Shown here in pieces: positions 44,573 to 53,579 of a stretch of 63,759 bases of DNA; position 1 is the stretch's first letter; the number at the start of each line of letters is the position of its first letter. The stretch lies in contig CAMYKZ010000018.1 in assembly GCA_947259045.1 (NCBI GenBank), forward strand, positions 1 to 63,759, read 5' to 3'. Made by a program: the position numbers and the translations under genes. The DNA is from an uncultured Afifella sp. GTDB taxonomy: Bacteria; Pseudomonadota; Alphaproteobacteria; Rhizobiales; Afifellaceae. The notes below the pieces were generated by a model. That model was not told the origin of the DNA and ran no database searches. It saw only the letters and a list, made by a program, of their open reading frames with translations.

Positions 44573-45511
44573 ATGAGCTGGAACCCTGCCCTTGATCCAA
44601 CCTGCCCCACCGGCGATGAGGTCGATCAGATCGAAACATTGATTGTGCCACGCGCACGGGATCTCGGCGGCTTCGAAGTGCGGCGTGCCCTGCCCTCGCC
44701 AAAACGCCAGATGGTCGGCCCGTTCATATTCTTCGATCAGGTGGGCCCGGCCGAGTTCGTAACCGGTTCGGGAATAGACGTCCGGCCGCATCCCCATATC
44801 GGGCTGGCGACGGTGACCTATCTTTACCAGGGTTCGATATTCCATCGCGACAGTCTCGGCACGAACAAGGACATTCATCCCGGCGCCGTCAACTGGATGA
44901 TTGCAGGCAAAGGCATCACTCATTCAGAACGCACATCCGATGCCGTAAGGGCAGAAGCCAATTCCCCGTTGTTCGGGATCCAGACCTGGGTTGCGCTGCC
45001 GGAAGACGCTGAAGAAACCGATGCCGGCTTCGAACATCAACCGAAGGAGGCACTGCCGTATCTGGAAGGCGAAGGCAAACAGGTCCGGTTGATCCTTGGC
45101 TCGCTCTACGGCGAGCGTGCACCGGCCAGAACCTTTTCGGAGATGTTCTACGCCGATGCCGTTTTGGAGACCGGCGCCAGATTGCCGATGACCACCGAGC
45201 ACGAAGATCGCGGTCTCTATATCGTTTCCGGCAAGGTCGAGATTGCCGGCCAGAGTTTCGAAACCGGCCAGATGATGGTGTTCCGTCCGGGCGACGAGAT
45301 CACCATCACCGCGACAGAACCATCGCGCCTGATGCTGCTTGGCGGCGAAACCCTGAACGGCCCGCGCTATATCTGGTGGAACTTCGTCGCATCGTCACAG
45401 GAGAAAATCGAGGCCGCCAAACAGGCATGGCGCGAAGGCGACTGGCAGAACGGCCGCTTTCATCTGCCGCCGGACGACAATGAGGAATTTATTCCTGCGC
45501 CGGAACGGTAA
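44573..45511 (+). CDS. Pirin family protein
   Basis: A 312-aa bicupin. The conserved metal-binding motif is RPHPHIGLATVTYLYQG, then GAVNWMIAGKGITHSER; the second cupin is degenerate. Pirins bind iron and some have quercetinase or redox-sensing activity; the substrate here is unknown. GAGGAGAAG precedes two adjacent ATG codons; the second (44573) has the better 6-nt spacing. It is divergent from sdaA. Confidence 0.94.
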   Translation: MSWNPALDPTCPTGDEVDQIETLIVPRARDLGGFEVRRALPSPKRQMVGPFIFFDQVGPAEFVTGSGIDVRPHPHIGLATVTYLYQGSIFHRDSLGTNKDIHPGAVNWMIAGKGITHSERTSDAVRAEANSPLFGIQTWVALPEDAEETDAGFEHQPKEALPYLEGEGKQVRLILGSLYGERAPARTFSEMFYADAVLETGARLPMTTEHEDRGLYIVSGKVEIAGQSFETGQMMVFRPGDEITITATEPSRLMLLGGETLNGPRYIWWNFVASSQEKIEAAKQAWREGDWQNGRFHLPPDDNEEFIPAPER

Positions 45512-45521
45512 TTTTCCATGG

Positions 45522-46862
45522 TCAGCGGAGATCCGGCGGTACGATAAGCACATCCACCCTCGACTGCCCGTCTTCGGTGATCGTAACCGCCAGGTGATCA
45601 GTTCCGATGAATGCCGGCAGGCTGCGATGATAGGTCGCAAAGAACCGGCGATAGACTTCCTCGCCGTTCCCGCTGCGAAACACATAAACGGACTCTTTGA
45701 TTGAACCGGCGCGGACATTTGATCCGACGCTGACTGCGATCAGGCGCCCGCCCGGACTGACTGAGACATCATGGATACCGCGACCCAGCGGCACCTCGTG
45801 AGATCCGTTCCCTGCCGAAAGCGACCAGGCTATCCGGTGGCGGCCCTTGTCGCGATAGATATCCCAGCTTACCCAGCCATCGCCGACTTCAACAAATCGC
45901 TGGGTCGGCTGGATGGCGTTGTCGGGCGCGTCCGCGTTCGATGTGACCTGTCCGGCATCATCAATGGAGACATAGTCTTTGCCGTTTCGCCTGGCTAGAA
46001 TTCGGCCCACCTGCGGATCAAATGCCAGAATTTCGATCGAAGCAGGTTTTAGCATTTTCAGGTCGATCGTCCGTTCCAGCTTGTCTGACAGGTCGCGAAT
46101 GCGCACAATCCATTTCGTGCCGATGCCACTGGGAATCCGTTGTTTTTCAATCCACGCAATTGCCGTTCCATTGTCTGCCAGAATCGGACGCCAATGGGTT
46201 GCGCCAACCGGCCGGACGAGGGATTGGGGTTTTCCATCCTTGCCAAGCACAAAAAGATTGTCAGGCCCGCCATTCTGATCGCTGGCCCTGTAAAGACCCC
46301 GGCCCTGGGGGATCATCTGGTCAATCGTCGTCCTGAATGCCGAAACAGCCAGTTCGCGCACCGCGCAGCCGGGCATGGCGAGCTGGACATACCGTTCGCC
46401 ATCAGCAACGAGCCAGGCCGGCTCGGGCTGCTGGGGTGCAACCGACATGGCTCGGCTTGCTATGACTTCCGCATTCGGAACTGAGCAGGCGACCGGCCAG
46501 TCACCGGTTTCAGGGCTTCGTTCTCCTTCCGTCAGAAGCACCCAGGGGATGGCCACAAGATAACCGAACTGGACGGCGGCAAATATCGCGAAACAACCTG
46601 CCAACAAGGCCAGAACACCGACCCAGCGCACGGCGCGCAACAGCCAGTATATCAAAGCACCGGCAGCGCACTGCAGCAGGATTGCCAGTCCCAGAACAGC
46701 TGCGATCCAGAGCGGCTCGCGGTCGCCGAATCCGGAGAATATTGTCGCCCAGATTATCGCACCCAGCGGAAGCGACGCATGGACGGAATAGACCGGCACC
46801 AGATAAACGACAAAGGATCCGAGAAAGGCGAGTCTCGCGCGGGTATTGTTGAGTTTTGCCAT
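45522..46862 (-). CDS. Membrane-anchored beta-propeller-like protein of unknown function
   Basis: A 446-aa protein. The first 120 residues hold about four hydrophobic helices (FLGSFVVYLVPVYSVHA; GAIIWATIFSGFG; LWIAAVLGLAILLQCAAGAL; VGVLALLAGCFAIFAAVQF). The remaining 320 residues are rich in short strands with TolB/WD-like turns (PQSLVRPVGATHWRPILADN, SPGGRLIAVSVGSN), and likely form a propeller outside the membrane. Four Cys are present but no enzyme motif. I do not recognise a family. It is the next gene downstream of mccB (63 nt), in the same direction, and may be cotranscribed. Confidence 0.75.
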   Translation of the reverse strand: MAKLNNTRARLAFLGSFVVYLVPVYSVHASLPLGAIIWATIFSGFGDREPLWIAAVLGLAILLQCAAGALIYWLLRAVRWVGVLALLAGCFAIFAAVQFGYLVAIPWVLLTEGERSPETGDWPVACSVPNAEVIASRAMSVAPQQPEPAWLVADGERYVQLAMPGCAVRELAVSAFRTTIDQMIPQGRGLYRASDQNGGPDNLFVLGKDGKPQSLVRPVGATHWRPILADNGTAIAWIEKQRIPSGIGTKWIVRIRDLSDKLERTIDLKMLKPASIEILAFDPQVGRILARRNGKDYVSIDDAGQVTSNADAPDNAIQPTQRFVEVGDGWVSWDIYRDKGRHRIAWSLSAGNGSHEVPLGRGIHDVSVSPGGRLIAVSVGSNVRAGSIKESVYVFRSGNGEEVYRRFFATYHRSLPAFIGTDHLAVTITEDGQSRVDVLIVPPDLR

Positions 46863-46925
46863 CTGCGAGGAGCCTGCTCGTTTTTGCCAGGTAAAGCCGA
46901 TATCGAAACGCAGGCAACCGCAACA

Positions 46926-48545
46926 TTACATCCGGAAAACCCCAAAACGCGTCGCTTCCACCGGCGCATTGAGACAAGTGCCGAAAGCCAGCCCGAGAAC
47001 AGTTCGGGTCTCCGAGGGCATCAGAATGCCGTCGTCCCAAAGGCGGGCCGTGGCGTAATAGGGATTGCCCTCCCGCTCGTAATTTTCGCGGATCGGCGCC
47101 TTGAAAGCCTCTTCGTCTTCTGCCGGCCATTCGCCGCCGTCAGCCTCGATATTGTCGCGCTTGACGGTCGCCAGCACTGACGCGGCCTGTTCGCCGCCCA
47201 TCACGGAAATCCGCGCGTTCGGCCAGGTGAACAGAAAACGCGGCGCATAGGCCCGGCCGCACATGCCGTAATTGCCGGCGCCGTAGGATCCGCCAATCAC
47301 CAAAGTGATCTTCGGCACATTGGCGCATGCGACGGCCGTGACCAGCTTTGCACCGTCCTTGGCGATCCCGCCCGCTTCATACTGGCTGCCGACCATGAAG
47401 CCGGTAATGTTCTGCAGGAACAGCAAAGGAATACGGCGCTGACAGCACAATTCGACAAAATGCGCGCCCTTCAGGGCGCTTTCGGAAAACAGGATGCCGT
47501 TGTTGGCCAGAATCCCCACCGGCATGCCGTGGATGCGGGCAAAGCCGGTGACAAGGGTCTCACCGTAAAGCGCCTTGAATTCGGCAAAATCCGAACCGTC
47601 CACGAGGCGTGCGATCACCGAGCGGACATCGTACTGGCGGCGCAGGTCAACCGGGACAATCTGCTCAAGTTCCTGTGGATCGTGCAGCGGTTCACGCAAG
47701 CCTTTGATTTCAGGAACATTCGCCGGATGAAGATTGAGATGGCTGACGATTTGCCGGGCCAACGCAAGAGCATGCTGGTCGTCGACGGCCATATGGTCGG
47801 CAACGCCGGATTTTCGCGCATGCACATCCGCGCCGCCAAGGTCGGTTGCGCTGACGGCCTCGCCTGTGGCCGCTTTCACCAGCGGCGGTCCGGCCAGAAA
47901 GATCGTCCCCTGGCTCTCATCGCCCGCGCCCCGGACAATGATCGTTTCATCCGACATTGCCGGAACATAGGCGCCACCGGCGGTGCATGAGCCCATGACC
48001 ACGGCAATCTGCGCAATTCCGGCCGCGCTCATCTGCGCCTGGTTATAAAAAATCCGGCCGAAATGATCCCGGTCCGGAAAGACTTCCGTCTGGTGCGGCA
48101 GATTGGCCCCGCCTGAATCGACCAGGTAAATGCATGGCAGACGGTTCTCCATGGCGATTTCCTGGGCTCTCAGGTGTTTCTTGACCGTCATCGGAAAATA
48201 GGTGCCGCCCTTGATCGTCGCATCGTTGGCGACGATCATCACCAGCTGGCCGGAAACCCTGCCAATGCCTGCGATCAGCCCGGCGCCGTGGATCGCATCA
48301 TCATAGAGTCCGTTGGCGGCGAGCGGCGACAGTTCGAGGAATGGCGCACCCGGATCAAGCAGCTTTGCCACGCGCTGGCGCGGCAAAAGTTTTCCGCGCG
48401 CCAGATGCCGCTGACGGGAACGGTCGGATCCACCCAAAGCGGCTTCGGACCGGCGCGCTTTCAGATCGTCGATCAACGCAGCCCATTCCTGCGCATTGCT
48501 CTGGTCAGCTTCCGGATCGAATTGTCTAACGTCCAGCAAAGCCAC
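46926..48545 (-). CDS. mccB: Methylcrotonyl-CoA carboxylase carboxyltransferase subunit
   Basis: A 539-aa carboxyltransferase. The pattern [36 protein letters not shown] and [15 protein letters not shown] is that of MCCase beta. It transfers carboxyl from biotin on MccA to methylcrotonyl-CoA. The start is GTG at 48545, with AAAGG seven bases upstream and only three bases after the rhodanese stop, so it is cotranscribed with that gene. The biotin subunit lies about 6 kb further along the same strand with four genes between. Confidence 0.93.
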   Translation of the reverse strand: MALLDVRQFDPEADQSNAQEWAALIDDLKARRSEAALGGSDRSRQRHLARGKLLPRQRVAKLLDPGAPFLELSPLAANGLYDDAIHGAGLIAGIGRVSGQLVMIVANDATIKGGTYFPMTVKKHLRAQEIAMENRLPCIYLVDSGGANLPHQTEVFPDRDHFGRIFYNQAQMSAAGIAQIAVVMGSCTAGGAYVPAMSDETIIVRGAGDESQGTIFLAGPPLVKAATGEAVSATDLGGADVHARKSGVADHMAVDDQHALALARQIVSHLNLHPANVPEIKGLREPLHDPQELEQIVPVDLRRQYDVRSVIARLVDGSDFAEFKALYGETLVTGFARIHGMPVGILANNGILFSESALKGAHFVELCCQRRIPLLFLQNITGFMVGSQYEAGGIAKDGAKLVTAVACANVPKITLVIGGSYGAGNYGMCGRAYAPRFLFTWPNARISVMGGEQAASVLATVKRDNIEADGGEWPAEDEEAFKAPIRENYEREGNPYYATARLWDDGILMPSETRTVLGLAFGTCLNAPVEATRFGVFRM

Positions 48546-48548
48546 GGT

Positions 48549-48971
48549 TCAGCCTTTCTGTGTCTTGTCACCCGACGGCACGCCTTCGACCGGCCCGCCG
48601 GCTTCCTGCCAACGGCCAAATCCACCGGCAATGTGAGCGACCGGTTTCAAACCCATGTCAGCCACCGTCTTCGCCGCCAGTGCAGACCGCAAGCCTCCAG
48701 CACAAAAGAACACGAACTTACTGTCTTCGGCAAACAGCTCCTTGTGATAGGGACTTTCCGGATCAACCCAGAATTCCAGCATCCCCCGCGGGCAATGATA
48801 TGCTCCCGGCACACGCCCTTCCCGCCCAAGTTCACGGATATCGCGAATGTCGATAAAACGAACATCTTCCTTTCCATGCAGCGCCATGGCTTCGGCGACG
48901 TCCAGCGTTTCAATCTCCGCTTCTGCTTCTTCGCAAAGCTGTTTGCAGCCTTTGACGATATTCTGTGGCAT
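48549..48971 (-). CDS. Rhodanese-like domain protein
   Basis: A 140-aa single rhodanese domain. The active-site loop is FFCAGGLRSALAA (Cys90), with DIRDIRELGREGRVPGAYH (part) before it. It can carry persulfide sulfur. It lies three bases upstream of mccB and is part of the same transcript; a rhodanese next to leucine-catabolic genes is common in alphaproteobacteria, but its task there is unclear. Confidence 0.92.
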   Translation of the reverse strand: MPQNIVKGCKQLCEEAEAEIETLDVAEAMALHGKEDVRFIDIRDIRELGREGRVPGAYHCPRGMLEFWVDPESPYHKELFAEDSKFVFFCAGGLRSALAAKTVADMGLKPVAHIAGGFGRWQEAGGPVEGVPSGDKTQKG

Positions 48972-48991
48972 CCTATCAGTCTCCCCAAACG

Positions 48992-49020
48992 AAAAACGCG
49001 GAGCCCGGTGAGCTCCGCGT
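48992..49020 (-). terminator. Rho-independent terminator after the 43-aa gene
   Basis: A 9-bp stem ACGCGGAGC (48996-49004) with GCTCCGCGT (49012-49020), followed on the minus strand by T residues. It separates the small gene from the rhodanese-mccB operon. Confidence 0.85.
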
Positions 49021-49046
49021 CATCTTATTCAAATTGATAAAGCCTG

Positions 49047-49178
49047 TCAGCGTATGGCAACAGCTGTCGCAGTCGCATCACCACCAACGACAATGCCAAT
49101 CACCAGCACCAGGCCGGCGACGATGGCAAAAGCGAAGCCCGCTGCACGCCAGCAGGAAGGCTCTTTTGAATCTGGCAT
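49047..49178 (-). CDS. Small single-helix membrane protein (43 aa)
   Basis: An unlisted short ORF beginning MPDSKEPSCWRAAGF, with one long hydrophobic stretch (AGFAFAIVAGLVLVIGIVVG) and a short polar tail ending AVAIR. The mRNA has GAGGGG six bases before the ATG, and a strong terminator stands 27 nt past the stop, both of which argue for a real gene. No family is recognised. The N-terminus is likely cytoplasmic. Confidence 0.6.
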   Translation of the reverse strand: MPDSKEPSCWRAAGFAFAIVAGLVLVIGIVVGGDATATAVAIR

Positions 49179-49253
49179 GAAATGCCCCTCTGAATTCCCC
49201 AGCACCGTCATTGTAAGCTGATTCTCAGCTCCCTAATCAACGGCAAAGGTGAT

Positions 49254-49269
49254 TTAACGATTTGGTAAC
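49254..49269. promoter_or_regulatory. Near-consensus CtrA-type box
   Basis: TTAACGATTTGGTAAC has one mismatch to TTAA-N7-TTAAC. It lies 76 nt upstream of the 43-aa membrane protein gene (minus strand) and 115 nt upstream of the DUF599 gene (plus strand). Confidence 0.3.
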
Positions 49270-49383
49270 CTGTTCGCAAGGCCCCGATCGCATAGCAGCT
49301 TTGCAAAAGCCGCAAGCATTAACGGCTGTGAAATTAATCATGAACTGATACTTCGTAAACGCTGATCTGAGACGGAAAATCAT

Positions 49384-50193
49384 ATGCCTACGTTAGAGTT
49401 GATAGACTGGACCGCTTTTGCCTGGTTTGTCGGCGGCTGGTGCGCTTTCGCATGGCTCGTCGACCGGAGCCCGTGGCGCCACCGGTCGCTGACGGCGGGC
49501 GTCGACAAGCACCGTCGCCGCTGGATGAGTGTGATGATGCAGCGGGATCTGCGCATGATCGACACCAGCATTATTGCCGGGCTGCAGAACGGAACCGCCT
49601 TTTTCGCCTCAACATCGCTGCTGGCGATCGGCGCCTCGTTTGCGCTGCTGAATGCAACCGATACGGTTCTTGCCATCCTTCAGGATATGCCGTTCGACTT
49701 CGATACCCGCCGAGGGGTCTGGGAGGCGAAGGTTCTCGGGTTGATGCTGATCTATGCCTATGCCTTTTTCAAATTCGGCTGGGCCTACCGGCTGATCAAT
49801 TATACCTCGATCCTGATCGGATCAGCGCCGCTGCCTGACCGGTGCACTGAGGAAGAATCCGCTCAGGCGGCCGAAAGCGCCGCCCGGATGAATGCGCTCG
49901 CCGGACGTCATTTCAACCGCGGACTGCGCGCTTTGTTCCTGTCGATCGGATTCCTCGGCTGGTTTGCCAATGGCTGGATATTCCTGATCGCCACGGCATT
50001 CGTCACCGCCGTGCTCTACCGGCGCATAATGATCTCCCGGTGCGGGAACGGGATGCTGATCCCGGCTGCCTTGAACGCATCCCAGCAGGCCAGAAGGACC
50101 GCGCCGCGAATGTTGGTCAGGCCGGACTGGGGATCGCGGATCCAGAACCGCAGCACAAAATCCAGCGACGAATCTCCGAACGCGGTCAGATGA
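49384..50193 (+). CDS. DUF599 family membrane protein with a C-terminal extension
   Basis: A 269-aa protein. The DUF599 region (1-220) has four hydrophobic helices and the motif VMMQRDLRMIDTSIIAGLQN. Function unknown. The family usually ends soon after the last helix (ATAFVTAVLYRR); here the frame runs on for about 58 residues of polar sequence into the 3' end of the convergent mscS gene, overlapping it by 178 nt. The tail has no homology-like features and probably arose by loss of the original stop. Confidence 0.88.
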   Translation: MPTLELIDWTAFAWFVGGWCAFAWLVDRSPWRHRSLTAGVDKHRRRWMSVMMQRDLRMIDTSIIAGLQNGTAFFASTSLLAIGASFALLNATDTVLAILQDMPFDFDTRRGVWEAKVLGLMLIYAYAFFKFGWAYRLINYTSILIGSAPLPDRCTEEESAQAAESAARMNALAGRHFNRGLRALFLSIGFLGWFANGWIFLIATAFVTAVLYRRIMISRCGNGMLIPAALNASQQARRTAPRMLVRPDWGSRIQNRSTKSSDESPNAVR

Positions 50194-51290
50194 CAGACAG
50201 GCGACCGATGATCGCTGACCCTGTCGACGCTGCCGGCTGCTTCGATTGCAAGCTTGCGCACCTCATGCGGATCGGCGTCATAACTGACCCCGAACTCGAC
50301 ATCGATCCGGACGAACTGATCGGTAAACGACCAGTTGACCACCTGCTGGGTGATGAAATCCTCATTGGGTATCAGGAATTCGCGTCCGTCGCGGGTCACC
50401 ACGGATACGAACCGCGCCCGCAGCGAGCGAATCCAGCCGAACGTTTCGCCAAGTGTTATCGTATCGCCCGGCTTGATGGATTTATCCGTCAGAATGATGA
50501 TGCCGCTGATAAAATTGGAGACGACCTTTTGCAGGCCAAATCCAAGTCCGACGCCGACAGCGCCGGAAAAAACCGTCAGTGCCGTCAGGTCGACGCCAAC
50601 TGAGGTCAGCCCGATCGCCACGGCAAATATCACCAGCATGATCTTCACCAGCTTGCCAAGCAGCACGCTGATGGTCGGCGTCAGGTCCCGGTTTGCCACC
50701 AGTTTCCGCTCGGTAAAATTTCCAAGCGAAATCGCGGCCCACAGCATGATGCCGAGAACGATCGCGGTTTTCATCAGCAGCAACAAAGAAATCCGGCTGT
50801 CGCCAACTGCAATTCCCGCCGCATCCATCACCGCAACAGCCTCGTCGAACGTGCCGGTAATCCTCAATGCGACGAAAGCCCAGGCAATGAAGGCGACGAA
50901 CCGGGCAAGCGACCGATTGCGGATGAGGCGCGACAGGATCGATATTATCACCCAGGCGGTCGCCAGATCGGCCGCCATGCCGACCAGATGGCTTCGGCTT
51001 GGCCAGGTGACCGCGCGCATACCGGTGTAGGCAACCCAAAGGCCGGCCGCGCTGACGATCCAGTTGGTCCGGCGCAGAATGACAACGAGAATACGCAGCA
51101 GTCCGGGCCGGCCGTGGATATTGCGGATGCGGGCTTCGCATTTGCGCTCGATGAAGCGGCCGAGAAAAAATGCTAATGCAATTGTCCCGGCAATTATTGC
51201 AAGCTGGATAAGCGTCCATTCCTGAAAGAAATAATTATGAATCCAGTCGAATGTCCCCTGGAGCCAGCCGGTAACGTCAAGATCGTTCAC
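50016..51290 (-). CDS. MscS family mechanosensitive channel
   Basis: A 424-aa channel with N-terminal extra helices and the MscS core: pore helix region SGAVGVGLGFGLQKVVSNFISG (in part), then the beta domain DKSIKPGDTITLGETFGWIR and FLIPNEDFITQQVVNWSF. It opens under membrane tension to release solutes. Larger than E. coli MscS because of four to five extra N-terminal helices. Its last 178 nt lie antisense to the DUF599 tail. Confidence 0.94.
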   Translation of the reverse strand: MNDLDVTGWLQGTFDWIHNYFFQEWTLIQLAIIAGTIALAFFLGRFIERKCEARIRNIHGRPGLLRILVVILRRTNWIVSAAGLWVAYTGMRAVTWPSRSHLVGMAADLATAWVIISILSRLIRNRSLARFVAFIAWAFVALRITGTFDEAVAVMDAAGIAVGDSRISLLLLMKTAIVLGIMLWAAISLGNFTERKLVANRDLTPTISVLLGKLVKIMLVIFAVAIGLTSVGVDLTALTVFSGAVGVGLGFGLQKVVSNFISGIIILTDKSIKPGDTITLGETFGWIRSLRARFVSVVTRDGREFLIPNEDFITQQVVNWSFTDQFVRIDVEFGVSYDADPHEVRKLAIEAAGSVDRVSDHRSPVCHLTAFGDSSLDFVLRFWIRDPQSGLTNIRGAVLLACWDAFKAAGISIPFPHREIIMRR

Positions 51291-51326
51291 GGACAGGCCT
51301 CCTGCTCGGTCTCAGGCCCGTTGCTT

Positions 51327-52160
51327 TCAAGACGGATCCCATTGCGGCGCCCATTCGGGCATGATCGTACGCCCATCAGGTTTGGCAAGACCGGAAATGC
51401 TCGCCATCTCGTCATCGGAGAGTTCAAAGCCTTCAAGGTCAAGGTTGGACCGAATCCGGTCTGGATTCGCCGATTTCGGGATCGCCACGACATTGGCCTG
51501 CTGGATATGCCAGCGCAGCACGATCTGCGCTTCAGTGCGGCCCTTCTGTTGTGCCAGGTTGCGTATCACCGGTTGCTCAAAAAGCGCGCCCGCCCGCGCG
51601 ATCGGCGCATATGCGGTCATTGCCATGCCATGATCGCGGCAAGTTGAAAGCACGGCATTCTGGGACAGGAACGGATGATATTCCACCTGGTTGGCGCAAA
51701 GCGGCTCGTCGGCCAGCGATACGGCCTCATTGACCATTGCCGCAGTGAAATTGGATACGCCGATATTGCGCGCCAGTCCGCGCCTGCGCGCATCGCACAA
51801 GGCTCCAATCGACTCAGCAAGCGGAATGTCGGCATTCGGCCAGTGAATCAGCAGCAGATCGACGTCATCGAGCCCGAGACGCTGCAGACTGTCCTGCGCA
51901 GAGCGTTGCAGATCGCCGTCGCCGATCTGGTCGTACCAGACTTTCGTGGTCACAAAAACGTCGTCACGCGCGATGCCGTGACTGCGCAGACCCTCGCCGA
52001 CTTCCTGCTCGTTGGCATACATCGCCGCCGTATCGACATGGCGGTATCCTGCATCCAGTGCAGCATGCACCGCGCTGATGCATTCCTGGCCCTTCAGAGG
52101 CCAGGTGCCGCAACCAATGGCCGGAATATCCGCCCCGTTTGCTTCAACCCTGTGAACCAT
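51327..52160 (-). CDS. Aldo/keto reductase
   Basis: A 277-aa NADPH-dependent reductase. The catalytic tetrad is visible: Asp in HVDTAAMYANE with Tyr in the same motif, Lys in VTTKVWYD and His in LLLIHWPN. The NADP-site pattern IPKSANPDRIRSNLD is intact. It resembles the 2,5-diketo-gluconate reductase/DkgB branch, but the substrate is not evident. It reads in the same direction as mscS, 36 nt upstream of it, so the two may be cotranscribed. Confidence 0.95.
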   Translation of the reverse strand: MVHRVEANGADIPAIGCGTWPLKGQECISAVHAALDAGYRHVDTAAMYANEQEVGEGLRSHGIARDDVFVTTKVWYDQIGDGDLQRSAQDSLQRLGLDDVDLLLIHWPNADIPLAESIGALCDARRRGLARNIGVSNFTAAMVNEAVSLADEPLCANQVEYHPFLSQNAVLSTCRDHGMAMTAYAPIARAGALFEQPVIRNLAQQKGRTEAQIVLRWHIQQANVVAIPKSANPDRIRSNLDLEGFELSDDEMASISGLAKPDGRTIMPEWAPQWDPS

Positions 52161-52260
52161 CGTCTACTCCCAGCTTTGTGTATATCGGCAAAATGGCATA
52201 AGCGGCGGACACGTCAAAGACCCGGATTGAATTTTGTCGAAAACCGCTCTTGATTTTTGT

Positions 52261-52276
52261 TTAACATTTTTGTTAA
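52261..52276. promoter_or_regulatory. Palindrome upstream of the DUF899 gene
   Basis: TTAACA (52261-52266) and TGTTAA (52271-52276) form a perfect inverted repeat with a 4-nt centre, 30 nt upstream of the DUF899 start and inside an AT-rich promoter-like stretch. A dimeric regulator site is plausible. Confidence 0.4.
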
Positions 52277-52306
52277 TTAAGGAATGACGATTATCAGGAG
52301 GTTTGA

Positions 52307-52984
52307 ATGACCAGTCTTCACGACAAGAACTATCCCGGCGAAGATGCCGGTTACCGCGCCGCCCGAAACAGCCTTCTGGAAGCGGAACTGGCGCTTGAGG
52401 ATCAATTGCGCGCTGTCGCCGCCATGCGGCAAAATCTGCCCGAGGGCGGTGTCATCCCGGAGGATTATGCATTCGAAACGCTTGAAAACGGCGTGCGATC
52501 GACCATCCGTCTTTCGCAGCTTTTTGAAGCCGGAAAGCCAAACCTGTTTCTCTACAGTTTCATGTTCGGCCCGGACGACGAACAGCCCTGCCCGGCCTGC
52601 ACATCACTGGTCGATGGCTTCAACGGCGTTGCAGGCCATATCAAGTCGCGATTGAATCTGGCCGTAGCGGCAAAGGGTTCGATCGAACGCCTCGCTGAGT
52701 TCGCCGGCAAGCGCGGCTGGTCCGGCATCCGGCTGCTGTCGTCGGCCGACAACAGCTACAATCGGGATTATTTCGCCGAGACGGCGGACGGAAGCCAGAT
52801 CCCGGCTGCCAATATCTTTGTCAACAAGGATGGCGTAATCCGGCATTTCTACGGCGCCGAAATGCTTTATGTCGACCGCCCGGGCCAGCATCCCCGTCAT
52901 GTCGACCGGCTCTGGCCGATCTGGAACATTCTCGATCTGACGCCTGAAGGGCGCGGCGACTGGTCTCCGCGGCTCTCTTACTGA
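52307..52984 (+). CDS. DUF899 family thioredoxin-like protein
   Basis: A 225-aa cytoplasmic protein with the DUF899 pattern: LLEAELALEDQLRAVAAMR at the start, FMFGPDDEQPCPACTSLVDG with CPAC where thioredoxins have CxxC, and a conserved end HPRHVDRLWPIWNILDLTPEGRG (in part). Members are thought to be thiol-dependent, of unknown substrate. AGGAGG lies seven bases before the ATG. It is divergent from the aldo/keto reductase; a palindrome stands in its promoter. Confidence 0.9.
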   Translation: MTSLHDKNYPGEDAGYRAARNSLLEAELALEDQLRAVAAMRQNLPEGGVIPEDYAFETLENGVRSTIRLSQLFEAGKPNLFLYSFMFGPDDEQPCPACTSLVDGFNGVAGHIKSRLNLAVAAKGSIERLAEFAGKRGWSGIRLLSSADNSYNRDYFAETADGSQIPAANIFVNKDGVIRHFYGAEMLYVDRPGQHPRHVDRLWPIWNILDLTPEGRGDWSPRLSY

Positions 52985-52997
52985 TCGGCCAGGTCAG

Positions 52998-53564
52998 TCA
53001 CAGCACCTTGCGCATCAAGGGCCTGGTTGGCGATCGCCGGGCGATTTCCTCAAAGCCTGCTGCGCGAAACGTATGCGCCAGGCCGATGAAGCCCTCACCC
53101 CAGATCAGCTTGCGGGTCGTATCAAGAGGACAGGCTTCTACGACCTTGGCGCCATTATCGCGCGCGAAGTCGGATGCTCCGTCAATCAGCTGTCGTGTCA
53201 GCCCCCTGCCCCTGAAAGCCCGGTCGATGAAGAAGCAATTGATCATCCATGTGGTTGCCGGATCATCATTGACGGGTTTGGCGATGCGCGACCGCATGAG
53301 CTTCGGCAGGCTGTGACGCGGTCCGACCGCACACCAGCCGACCGGCCGCTTGCCTTCGTAGGCCAGGATTCCGGTCGGTTCGCCGTCTTTGACCATCGCA
53401 TGGAAACCGGCCTTGCGCTGTTCACGGGAAGCGGCTTCGAATTCAGAACCGGTCATCCGCCACCACATGCACCAGCACCCGCCATGGGCCCCGCGCTCCG
53501 GTCCGAACAGGTCAACCAGATCATCCCAGCGCCCTTCGGTTAACGGCCGCACGGAAATCGTCAT
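52998..53564 (-). CDS. GNAT family N-acetyltransferase
   Basis: A 188-aa acetyltransferase. The acetyl-CoA loop is FIDRAFRGRGLTRQLIDGA. Near the N-terminus is GGCWCMWWRM, a mark of a distinct GNAT subgroup. The substrate is unknown. It lies 15 nt downstream of ivd, in the same direction and convergent with DUF899. Confidence 0.92.
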   Translation of the reverse strand: MTISVRPLTEGRWDDLVDLFGPERGAHGGCWCMWWRMTGSEFEAASREQRKAGFHAMVKDGEPTGILAYEGKRPVGWCAVGPRHSLPKLMRSRIAKPVNDDPATTWMINCFFIDRAFRGRGLTRQLIDGASDFARDNGAKVVEACPLDTTRKLIWGEGFIGLAHTFRAAGFEEIARRSPTRPLMRKVL

Positions 53565-53579
53565 GTCCGGTCAGCTCGC

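Noticed and set aside
44354..44923. A 189-codon minus-strand frame opposite the pirin gene
   Set aside because: Shadow of the pirin gene and its upstream region; no motifs.
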